Assembly (NCBI GenBank): GCA_028820215.1
Contig: JAPPKD010000291.1
Coordinates: 1-7,109, forward strand
Length of the DNA stretch: 7,109 nt
Source of the DNA: Spirochaetaceae bacterium
Lineage (GTDB): Bacteria > Spirochaetota > Spirochaetia > SZUA-6 > Bin103
Direction: 5' to 3'
Part shown: one piece after another, positions 1 through 6,601 of the stretch
Position numbering within the stretch: the stretch's first letter is position 1
Layout of the letters: the number at the start of each line of letters is the position of its first letter
Notes under the pieces: model-generated
The model's input: only the letters and a program-made list of their open reading frames with translations
Database searches by the model: none
What the model was told of the DNA's origin: nothing
Program-made: the position numbers and the translations under genes

Positions 1-17
1 CAGCCACCCAGTTCGGA

Positions 18-278
18 ATGGACGGCACTCTTATCGCGCTGCTGTGGGCCGCGTCCATCGCCTGGGCGGTGATCGCCAGCTTCGCACTGGCGCTGCGCGC
101 GGGCCTGCGCCGCGGCGACTGGTCGGCGTTCCGCCGATACCACTACGAGGAAGACGGGGAGGACGAGATGGATCTCGACACGCGCACTGGCGGGTACGCG
201 TTCCTTCGCCGGCACGAAGAGGACCTGGCGGACGACGACCAGAGGGATGGGGAGGACACCAACTACGACGTTCATTGA
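18..278 (+). CDS. Small single-pass membrane protein with acidic C-terminus, unknown function (5' end may lie outside the window)
   Basis: I do not recognise this 86-residue protein. Residues about 5-27 form one hydrophobic helix (rich in Leu, Ala, Ile and Trp), followed by a basic patch (RAGLRRGDW, then FRRYHY). This predicts the N-terminus outside and the tail in the cytoplasm. The remaining ~40 residues are strongly acidic, with Glu/Asp clusters around residues 44-52 and 67-82. Third codon positions are G/C-rich like those of the neighbours, which supports real coding. It points the opposite way to the tra genes, and its stop overlaps the traG stop by 7 bases tail to tail. The ATG at 18 has no good ribosome binding site, and the frame stays open to the left edge (positions 3-17 hold no stop). 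The true start may therefore be further left, making this the C-terminal part of a longer protein. Its place next to traG would suit an exclusion or accessory protein, but that is only a guess. Confidence 0.55.
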   Translation: MDGTLIALLWAASIAWAVIASFALALRAGLRRGDWSAFRRYHYEEDGEDEMDLDTRTGGYAFLRRHEEDLADDDQRDGEDTNYDVH

Positions 279-3148
279 TCCGCCCGTTGCGAATCCGCCC
301 GCCGCGAGGCGCCGTCCGGCGCCGCGTTAGCGGCCGTGCCGAACAGCTTGCCGGCAAGCCGCTCGCCGACCCCCGGCACGCTCTCGATCACGTGGCGCGA
401 GAGCGGCTGGTCGACTTTCTCATCCACGCCCGCCTGTCCGGCCCGGACGTTCGTGCGGGCCGCGCCGCCGCGCGCGGCGCGTTCCGCCTCCCCGCCCACC
501 ATCCGCGCCCGCGTGGCCCCGCGGGCCTCGCCGGCTTGTACATCCACAGTCCCCGCCGCGGGCGCGCCCGCCTGCTCCGCCCGCTCATTCACGCGCTGCG
601 TCCACCCGCCGTAGAGCGCCTCGGTTTCCCGCGCCTGCAGCTCGTCAAGCGCCGCCCGCTCCGCTTCGTAGTCGGCCCAGTCGCCAACGGCCCCGGAGGC
701 CGGGTCGGCCGGCTCGGGAAACCGCTCTTCGACGAACGCCGCGGCGTACTGGCGCAGCGTCTCGGCTTCCTCGGGCGTCTGCGGCGAGGCCAGACGGATC
801 GCGCCGGCCGTCCCCAGCGGCCGCCCGCCCGCGTCCTCGCGTTCCGACAGCCAGACGAAGAACGGCTGGCCGAGATCGCGGTCGATCGCCTGGGCGTCGG
901 TGCGCACCCGCGCCGCCTGCTCGGACCAGGATTCGGATTCTTGGCGGGCGAGCGAGGCGCGCTCCTCGAACCGGCGCATGTCCGTCAAGTTCGCGGCCAG
1001 GCTCTCCTCCAGTCCCGCGTGCTGGCTGTCGCCCGTCTGCGTCGCGTAGCGGCGCGAAGCGTCCGAGACGCGCGACCAGAGATCCAGCACCTGGTGGCGG
1101 TCGGCGTACTCGCGCATCCGGTTGAACCCCTCGGACTTCATCGTCTGTCCCCGCCATCTCGCCGAGCCCTCGGCGCCGACCTTCACCACGAAATCCCAGC
1201 CCCCGCCGATGCGCGCCTCGGCCGCGAGCACCGCCATCTGGTCCTTCGTCAGCCCCGCCGTTTCGGCCATGCGCTCGTAGTGGCTTTCGAGCTCCTGCAC
1301 CTGCGCGCTTTCGCTCTCGGTCACGCCGCGGGCGTGGACTTCTCCGGCGGAGACGTCGCGGGCGTAGCGTTCGGCCAGCCGGGCCGCGTCGGTGACCGCG
1401 GCGTTGCGGGCCGCGCCGGCCTCCGACGAGAACCGCCACGACAGGCCGCGGGCCTCCGAGGCCCGCTGTTCGTGGCTCGCCGCGAGCGATTCTGAGAGGC
1501 GCACGCCGGCCGCGGGGACGCGGCTGGTCGCGGCCGCGGCGTCGGCGATCACCGTGCCGTCGCCGGTGACGGTGAACGCCGCCCCCGAAGGCGCGTAGGC
1601 CGTGTGGCGGTGGTCGTCGACATGCGCCGATGTGCGGACCTGGCGGCCCTCCAGTGTCGCGTAGCGGTGGGTATCGAGTTGCGTGGAGGCGAGCGACAGG
1701 TTGCCGGTCGCGCCTTCCCGGGCCGCCGCGCCGGCGGCCTCCTGGCCGACGTGCAGCACCGAGGTCGCGAGCGATGTCATCCTCGAAACGCCAAACGCGA
1801 GCGCCGCTGCCAGAAACGGCACCGACATCGACAGGTAGCCGGACATCACCGCCACGTCGGCGGCGACGGCCCGTATGCCCGCCTGCGCGACAAGCGAGAC
1901 GCCGATGTCGCCGCCCGGCATAAGAGCGACGGCGCCCATGCGCTCGGCCGCCTCGCCCATGGCGATGCGATGCAGGATCGCGTACAGCGGCCCCCAGGAC
2001 TGCAGCCAGATCAGCCCGGAGAGGTAGGACTTGAAGATCGCCGCACCCGCCGGCGTAAGCATGAGCAGCACGGCGAGGGGGAACGCGCCGACGTACAGGC
2101 ACTCGAACACGATCTTGAGCATCGGCACCCAGGTCTCGGCCTGCCGGCCAATGGCCCGGTAGGCCGCCACGGTCTGGGCCTCGGCGCGGGCCTCGGTGTA
2201 TGCGGCGAGCGCCGGGGCGTTGCCGGCCTCCGAAGCCCACTGCTCTCCCGCGGCGTGCAGCGCGTTCAGCAGCATCTGCTGGCGGATCACCTCCGCCGCC
2301 GAGCGAGACGCGCCGATCAGGAAATCGTGCGCGGCCGGCAGCGCGGCCAAGAGTTCGGCGCGGGCCAGCGCGTCGGTCGCCGCCCCCGGGAACAGCCTCC
2401 GCCCGAACACGCCGCCGGCGCGCTGCACTTCCGCCGTCCACAGCGCGTTCAGCCGTCCGGCCGCGTCCGCGCAGGTCACGACCGCGCGGTCCACCCCGCC
2501 GGACGAATTTCTCGTCGCGAACTCGACCATGCGCGCCGGAGAGGCGCCCGCCGACGGCGAACGGCTTGTGGAGGTGACCAGCGCCCACAGGTCCGTGGAC
2601 TCGCGCAGATCGTCGGCGGACACGTGCCCGAGCAGAAGCGCGTAGAACACGCACTGGCGCGCGTAGTCCCTAAGGTTCCGCGCGAACACCGCGTCGGTGA
2701 CCTCGAGCCGGGTCGCCTCCGCCGCCAGCCGCGCGCCGAAAATCATCCCGTGGCGCCGGTAGGCCAGGTCGTTGGGCAGCGCGAACGCCTGCTCGGTGAG
2801 CTGCGTGAGCCCGTCGCCGATATCCGACGTGACCGACGCGAACAGCGCCAGCCCGATCGGCACGTTCGCGACGACGGCCGGCGCCAGCGCCGGATCGAGC
2901 CGGTCGACGACCCGCACCGTCGCCTTGGGCACGATCATCGCGCCCCACACGGCGACGAACATCAGGATCCACTTGCCGTTGTCCTTCCACGAGCCGCCGA
3001 AGGCGGTGCGGAACAGCACCCAGGCCAGCCCCGCCGCGCCGGCGAGCTGCGCGAGCGTCACGTAGGCGCCGCCGGAGGTGATCGCCGCAACCGCGTTCAG
3101 CAGGTCGACGAGATACGTCCCACCGCCCAGCGTGAAGATCTCGTGCAT
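272..3148 (-). CDS. traG: Conjugal transfer mating-pair stabilisation protein TraG (F-type)
   Basis: This is a 958-residue inner-membrane protein, close to the 938 residues of F TraG. In this family the N-terminal membrane part is needed for pilus assembly. The periplasmic C-terminal part stabilises mating pairs and, in F, is recognised by the exclusion protein TraS. The N-terminus (MHEIFTLGGGTYLVDLLNAV) is the family's hallmark opening. Hydrophobic segments lie near residues 30-48, 59-76, 342-367, 372-394 and 438-455. Other family-like stretches are NDLAYRRHGMIFGARL (126-141), SPARMVEF (203-210), SGYLSMSVPF (436-445) and GNLSLASTQLDTHR (482-495). Residues ~555-760 are polar, charged and Ala-rich, probably helical or coiled-coil, and include QPFFVWL (761-767). 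The ATG is the first possible start because a TAG lies two codons upstream in frame. Its ribosome binding site is weak (GTGAG, 7 bases away). It is the last gene of the run, 51 bases after traH. The last 60 residues are variable and cannot be matched by eye. Confidence 0.95.
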   Translation of the reverse strand: MHEIFTLGGGTYLVDLLNAVAAITSGGAYVTLAQLAGAAGLAWVLFRTAFGGSWKDNGKWILMFVAVWGAMIVPKATVRVVDRLDPALAPAVVANVPIGLALFASVTSDIGDGLTQLTEQAFALPNDLAYRRHGMIFGARLAAEATRLEVTDAVFARNLRDYARQCVFYALLLGHVSADDLRESTDLWALVTSTSRSPSAGASPARMVEFATRNSSGGVDRAVVTCADAAGRLNALWTAEVQRAGGVFGRRLFPGAATDALARAELLAALPAAHDFLIGASRSAAEVIRQQMLLNALHAAGEQWASEAGNAPALAAYTEARAEAQTVAAYRAIGRQAETWVPMLKIVFECLYVGAFPLAVLLMLTPAGAAIFKSYLSGLIWLQSWGPLYAILHRIAMGEAAERMGAVALMPGGDIGVSLVAQAGIRAVAADVAVMSGYLSMSVPFLAAALAFGVSRMTSLATSVLHVGQEAAGAAAREGATGNLSLASTQLDTHRYATLEGRQVRTSAHVDDHRHTAYAPSGAAFTVTGDGTVIADAAAATSRVPAAGVRLSESLAASHEQRASEARGLSWRFSSEAGAARNAAVTDAARLAERYARDVSAGEVHARGVTESESAQVQELESHYERMAETAGLTKDQMAVLAAEARIGGGWDFVVKVGAEGSARWRGQTMKSEGFNRMREYADRHQVLDLWSRVSDASRRYATQTGDSQHAGLEESLAANLTDMRRFEERASLARQESESWSEQAARVRTDAQAIDRDLGQPFFVWLSEREDAGGRPLGTAGAIRLASPQTPEEAETLRQYAAAFVEERFPEPADPASGAVGDWADYEAERAALDELQARETEALYGGWTQRVNERAEQAGAPAAGTVDVQAGEARGATRARMVGGEAERAARGGAARTNVRAGQAGVDEKVDQPLSRHVIESVPGVGERLAGKLFGTAANAAPDGASRRADSQRADQ
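308..323. repeat. GGCGCC inverted repeat near the 3' end of traG
   Basis: Two GGCGCC arms are separated by GTCC, giving a 6 bp stem with a 4-base loop inside the last codons of traG. No T run follows on either strand, so it is not a typical intrinsic terminator. It could still slow polymerase or protect the 3' end of the tra transcript. Confidence 0.35.
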
Positions 3149-3199
3149 GCGCTAACTCACACCGGATCGCGCTCGGCCGGGGACCGCCGTGCGCAGCAC
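3149..3199 (-). other. Short traH-traG intergenic gap
   Basis: This 51-base gap is the only real spacer between the five minus-strand genes. It holds a TAG two codons before the traG ATG in the traG frame and a weak GTGAG ribosome binding site. I see no promoter-like -35/-10 pair and no hairpin followed by a T run, so traG is probably read from the same transcript as traH. Confidence 0.5.
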
Positions 3200-4645
3200 C
3201 TAGCGACCCCGGGCGTAGGCGAGTGCGGCGCGCAGGTCGGCTGAAAGGGCCCCGGCGAGTTCGGTCTCGATGAGCCGGAGTTTTTCGACCACCGCAAGCG
3301 CCGTGTTGAACCGGGCCAGCCCCTCATTTCGGTGCTGCGCCAGCGCCGCGCGGTTCGCTCTGAGTCCCTCGCGCCAGCGTTCGAGCTGCTCGCCGTCGGC
3401 GATGTCGAGCGTCCCGGCCTGCGCCTCCACGGCGCGATGCAGGTCCGCGATCCACACGCTCAGCAGGTCGAGCGCGACGGCTTCGGCGAGCGCGTCGATC
3501 TCGCTGTCGATGACCGCCCCTCGATAAGCCGCCGCCGCGTTGACGACCCGGTACACCGGGATCGCGGTGAGGTTCACAAGCCCCAGCGCCTCCGGCGGCG
3601 CGGCGGTGTCCGTGCGCACCGCCTCGGCCAGGCGCCGAAGTAGATCGGCAACCCGCGCCCGGAAACCCCGGCCGGCGGGCACGGACACCCGGCCCAAGGT
3701 GGGATTGAGGCAGTCGGCGTCCGAACCGCAGCGGTACACGGGCAGATCGCCGCCGCCCTCCATCAGCACCTCCGTGACCTGCCGGTCCAGCGCCAGCGGC
3801 TGAAGCACGCGCACCCGCGGGCCGGCGCTGTCGCCGTCGGTCGTCGGCGCGGTCACGATGATCGTGCCGGACACCGACATCGCGAACTCGGCCAACTCGG
3901 TGTCGGCCGAGAGCAGCGCCGATGCCTGCACCGCCCGCCAGGCGTAGTTGACGTTCACCGGCACCTGGTCGGCCATCGCCCCGGTCGCGGCCGCGAGCGT
4001 CGAGTTGCGCCGCCCGCCCGCGCCGCAGCCGTGCCGCGCGGCGGCGTAGTCGGAAAAAATCCCCTGGGACGTGCCGATCGCGGCGCAGACCGCCTCGCTC
4101 GCGCGGTCGTTCTTCGCCCACACGGCCCCGACCAGCGCCTGGGCGGTCTCGCAGGAGTTCAGATTCTGGTTGTTGACCCACTGCGAGAGCGCCCGCAGTT
4201 TCGACATCGTCTCGGCGATCACCGGCGAGACGATCTCCAGCGCCAGTTCGAACGCGAACCCGGCGGCGTTCTGCGCCACCGCGCGCCCGAAGGCGATCAA
4301 CTGGTCGGAGTTGATGAAGGAAAACGCCCCGGCGAAGGCGTCGATGCCGCCGCAGCCGGCGCGGAACGACGGCAGGCTCACCGTCGCGATCTGTTCGGTT
4401 CGCACCGGGGCTCGCAGGTACAGGTTGCCGAGCGTCCAGTGGCCCGAGGCCTGGCCCTGGAACGCCGTCGGCCCCGTGGTGTTGACCGCCGCGCCCTGCC
4501 AGAACGACTCCATCTCCGTGAGGACGTCCGCGGCAGCCGGCGACGCGGCCGCCAGCGCGACGGCAAGAACTGCGGGGCCACACAGGGCTCCCCACCGCAA
4601 GCCCGCCGTCCGCAAGTCTGCTGCCCGCCAGGGTCTAGTAGTCAT
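3200..4645 (-). CDS. traH: Conjugal transfer pilus assembly protein TraH (F-type)
   Basis: TraH is a periplasmic protein of the F-type transfer apparatus. It acts with TraF, TraW, TraU, TrbC and TrbI in pilus extension and retraction. The 481-residue length is normal for the family. A signal peptide has its hydrophobic core at about 19-38 and likely cleavage after SPAAA (residue 39). The most diagnostic block is LPSFRAGCGGIDAFAGAFSF (91-110), followed by INSDQL and WVNNQNLNSCETAQALVG (156-173). Six cysteines fall after the signal peptide, at 98, 165, 187, 207, 306 and 312, all available for disulfides. The C-terminal third (about 380-475) looks helical and is rich in Ala, Leu, Glu and Arg, as expected for a coiled-coil region. 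The ATG lies inside the end of traF (11-base overlap) and has a GGGAG ribosome binding site 7 bases upstream, which supports this start and translational coupling to traF. Confidence 0.95.
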   Translation of the reverse strand: MTTRPWRAADLRTAGLRWGALCGPAVLAVALAAASPAAADVLTEMESFWQGAAVNTTGPTAFQGQASGHWTLGNLYLRAPVRTEQIATVSLPSFRAGCGGIDAFAGAFSFINSDQLIAFGRAVAQNAAGFAFELALEIVSPVIAETMSKLRALSQWVNNQNLNSCETAQALVGAVWAKNDRASEAVCAAIGTSQGIFSDYAAARHGCGAGGRRNSTLAAATGAMADQVPVNVNYAWRAVQASALLSADTELAEFAMSVSGTIIVTAPTTDGDSAGPRVRVLQPLALDRQVTEVLMEGGGDLPVYRCGSDADCLNPTLGRVSVPAGRGFRARVADLLRRLAEAVRTDTAAPPEALGLVNLTAIPVYRVVNAAAAYRGAVIDSEIDALAEAVALDLLSVWIADLHRAVEAQAGTLDIADGEQLERWREGLRANRAALAQHRNEGLARFNTALAVVEKLRLIETELAGALSADLRAALAYARGR

Positions 4646-5447
4646 GGCCGGGCTCCCGTTGGGTGAGGACGAAGATGCGCTCGGCGAGCTGGTCCTCGGC
4701 GAGCACGCCGAATCCGACCGGCACGACCTCGCGTGCCGCGGCGTCGAACAGCGCCAGAGCGGGCAGCGGCGCGCCGTCGAGGCCGAGCGCGGCTGCGCGC
4801 CCGTTGTCGGCGACGGCCTCCGGCCAGCCTTCCAGCGGCTCCCCGGTCATGGACACCGCCAGCACGTCCAGGCCGTGGCGCAGAGAGAACGCGCGCAGCA
4901 GCGGCCCGAACACTTCGCACTGGGGGCAGTCCGAGCGGCCCAGGTAGATCAGTCCATAGCGATCGCCCAAACCCGCAAGCGCCGCTTGGATCTCCTCGCG
5001 CCGGACGTCGGACCAGAGCTGCTTGGCGAGCGCGCCCACCGGGCGCGTCAGCGAGTAGTCGAGATCGGGCGTCGCCCACACCGTGCGCCGGAACGCGTCG
5101 GAGAACGCCGCGGCGCGCTGAAGCGTCTCCCGCTGCAGCCGGAGATAGGCAGCGACCCGCGCCGGGGTCGGATCAAGGATCGCCGCCGCGCGGGACTCCT
5201 CCAACTCCCGTCGGATCGCCGCGATGCGCGCCGTCGCGGGCGGCGCCGCGGGCGCTATCGACGCCCATTCGTCCCCGGTATCCTCCTCCGCCCGGTCGCA
5301 GTAGAAATGCCACCCCAGCGGCGTGTCCTCACCGATTGATTCGCACCAGTCCCGCCACTCCTGGGCCGCCGCGGGCGCCGCAACCCCCGCCAGCGCCAGG
5401 CACGCGGCCGTGGAAAGGCACACGAGTGTGCCGCGCGGCGCCGTCAC
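4635..5447 (-). CDS. traF: Conjugal transfer pilus assembly protein TraF, thioredoxin-like with CXXC
   Basis: This is a 270-residue periplasmic protein of the F-type TraF family, needed for pilus assembly. A signal peptide runs to about residue 28 (APAAA, cleaved before QEW). The mature start has the family block GWHFYCD (45-51). The C-terminal half is a thioredoxin-like fold: a strand (YGLIYLGRSD), the active-site motif CPQC (174-177), then FGPLLRAFSLRHGLDVLAVSM. A Leu-Pro-Ala at 228-230 stands where the cis-proline loop should be. F TraF itself lacks the CXXC, but many TraF relatives keep it. An active site here suggests disulfide formation or repair in TraH, TraN and TraU, especially as no separate trbB/dsbC-like gene is present. 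The start is a GTG whose bases overlap the traN stop (GTGA), with GGAGG 6 bases upstream. The 3' end overlaps the traH start. Confidence 0.93.
   Translation of the reverse strand: MTAPRGTLVCLSTAACLALAGVAAPAAAQEWRDWCESIGEDTPLGWHFYCDRAEEDTGDEWASIAPAAPPATARIAAIRRELEESRAAAILDPTPARVAAYLRLQRETLQRAAAFSDAFRRTVWATPDLDYSLTRPVGALAKQLWSDVRREEIQAALAGLGDRYGLIYLGRSDCPQCEVFGPLLRAFSLRHGLDVLAVSMTGEPLEGWPEAVADNGRAAALGLDGAPLPALALFDAAAREVVPVGFGVLAEDQLAERIFVLTQREPGHDY
4653..4657 (-). promoter_or_regulatory. Ribosome binding site of traH
   Basis: GGGAG on the minus strand lies 7 bases before the traH ATG, inside the last codons of traF. It supports the ATG at 4645 and coupling of traH translation to traF. Confidence 0.65.
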
Positions 5448-6601
5448 GGAGACCCTCCGGTCAATTCTCGGACCCGATCGCGCATGTCGTCTTCGGTGTC
5501 GTCGCGATCGGGCAGTTCGACCGCGGGTTCCCGCGACCCGTCCATGAGATTGTCGGTGAACTCAGACAGGTCCAGCCGGTCGAAGTCGATCCGCCGGATC
5601 TCCGCGACCGTGAACCCCCGGCAGCTCCCCCAGCCGAGCCCGAGCTGCGGTCGCGCCTGCTGGTGCAGGATGCGCCCGAGCATCGAGCCGAACACGCACC
5701 AGGACCGCTCGCGCTTGACGCACACGCCCAGCACCCGCTTCGCGCAGCGCCGGCCGAGATAGTGCGTGTTGCCGGCGTTGCGCTCTTTGGCGAGTTCCTT
5801 CTCTTCTGACGAGCAGTTGGCAAGCCCGACCAGCAGTCCCGAGTTCTTGCAGCAGTTGGCGAGCCCGGCAAACTTGATCTCGCAGGAACGCTTGTCCCCC
5901 TGGAAGAACCTTAAGTTGTTGCGGTCGAATTCGTCCCCGCCCATCTCCACGACCATGTTCAACATAGCCGCCGAGCGCGCGAACCCCGTGTTGCCCTCAG
6001 CATTCACCGACTCGCAACCGCCGCCCACGCAGTACGACACGCTCCCACACTCGCCGCCCCGATCGGCGCCGTCGACCTCAGCGTCGCAGTCGTCCGCGCT
6101 ACCCGAAGCCAGCCCGCGTGCCCCGTGCGCGACGCTGTTTGGCGATGCCTCGATCGACCGCGCCCGACGCACGCCTGGATCGCTCGTAGCGACCGGCCGG
6201 TCAGGCCGCGTGTTTCGTCCGGCGATGACCGCGCGCCCGGCCCCGCCGCCGGGATCGTCGGGATCGGCGAGGCGCTGGCGCGCCGCGGACTCCAGCCGGG
6301 CGCCGTCAAGCCGCCGTTCGGGCAGGTCCGTTCCGGCGAACCCGGGGACCGTCACCGCGCTCGGTGTGGTGCGGGCGATGGCGCCGGCCTGTGCAGTCCC
6401 CGCCCGGCCGATCGCCCGCGCCTCGTTCTTCGGATCGTCGGCGAGGGCGATCGTGCCGGAGAGCGCGAGCAGCGTGAGCCCGTAACCGCCCACCATGACG
6501 GCCCAGGCGAGCAGCATGAGGATGCGGACCGTGCAGTCCGCTGCCGCCTCGAACCACCCGATGTGCGAGGCTGGCGCTGGCGCTTGCGCTCTCACCGTCA
6601 C
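5444..6601 (-). CDS. traN: Mating-pair stabilisation protein TraN (F-type), unusually short form
   Basis: TraN is a cysteine-rich outer-membrane protein that contacts the recipient surface and stabilises mating pairs. The GTG at 6601 is chosen because it overlaps the upstream stop (GTGA) and has GGAGG 5 bases before it, giving 385 residues. The frame stays open upstream to 6994, but that stretch is opposite-frame trbC. Residues 27-54 form a hydrophobic signal segment, probably cleaved after ALA before DDP. The ATG at codon 29 would give a more ordinary signal peptide but has no ribosome binding site. Family blocks are VPGFAGTDLP (85-94), CVGGGCESVN (191-200), FARSAAMLNM (207-216), GLANCC (246-251), SSEEKELAKERNAGNTHYLG (264-283), RPQLGLGWGSCRGFT (317-331) and IDFDRLDLSEF (338-348). 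Twelve cysteines follow the signal segment (172, 185, 191, 196, 240, 250, 251, 263, 286, 294, 302, 327), an even number fit for disulfides. Most TraN proteins are about 600-1000 residues. Here the long Cys-rich central part is almost absent. Confidence 0.9.
   Translation of the reverse strand: MTVRAQAPAPASHIGWFEAAADCTVRILMLLAWAVMVGGYGLTLLALSGTIALADDPKNEARAIGRAGTAQAGAIARTTPSAVTVPGFAGTDLPERRLDGARLESAARQRLADPDDPGGGAGRAVIAGRNTRPDRPVATSDPGVRRARSIEASPNSVAHGARGLASGSADDCDAEVDGADRGGECGSVSYCVGGGCESVNAEGNTGFARSAAMLNMVVEMGGDEFDRNNLRFFQGDKRSCEIKFAGLANCCKNSGLLVGLANCSSEEKELAKERNAGNTHYLGRRCAKRVLGVCVKRERSWCVFGSMLGRILHQQARPQLGLGWGSCRGFTVAEIRRIDFDRLDLSEFTDNLMDGSREPAVELPDRDDTEDDMRDRVRELTGGSP
5453..5458 (-). promoter_or_regulatory. 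Ribosome binding site of traF
   Basis: GGAGGG on the minus strand (GGAGG core at 5458-5454), 6 bases before the GTG at 5447. It lies in the last codons of traN and decides the choice of this GTG start. Confidence 0.7.
5812..5869 (-). repeat. Short direct repeat inside traN (two 19-base copies)
   Basis: Copies at 5812-5830 and 5851-5869 match at 17 of 19 bases and start 39 bases apart, a whole number of codons. They encode two GLANC motifs (residues 246-250 and 259-263), the first followed by Cys and the second by Ser. From memory of the family, related TraN proteins have a similar paired pattern, so this looks like an old internal duplication or a structural pair rather than a recent event. 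Confidence 0.6.

Noticed and set aside
44..1495. A 483-codon plus-strand open frame opposite the 3' half of traG
   Set aside because: Its translation is low-complexity, rich in Arg, Pro, Ala and Gly, with no recognisable domain. It lies opposite a clearly conserved gene. Long antisense frames are expected in GC-rich DNA with G/C at third positions.
1604..3244. A 546-codon plus-strand open frame opposite the 5' half of traG
   Set aside because: Same reason: Arg/Gly/His/Gln-rich shadow translation without membrane segments or motifs, opposite the strongly conserved TraG N-terminus.
4071..5339. Plus-strand open frames of 422 and 358 codons opposite traF and traH
   Set aside because: Both are compositionally biased shadows of genes supported by signal peptides, conserved motifs and ribosome binding sites on the other strand.
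6571..6594. Short tandem CTGGCG/CTTGCG units at the 5' end of traN
   Set aside because: Only about three imperfect 6-base units encoding an Ala-Pro/Gln stretch. This is ordinary low-complexity coding sequence, too short to call a functional repeat.
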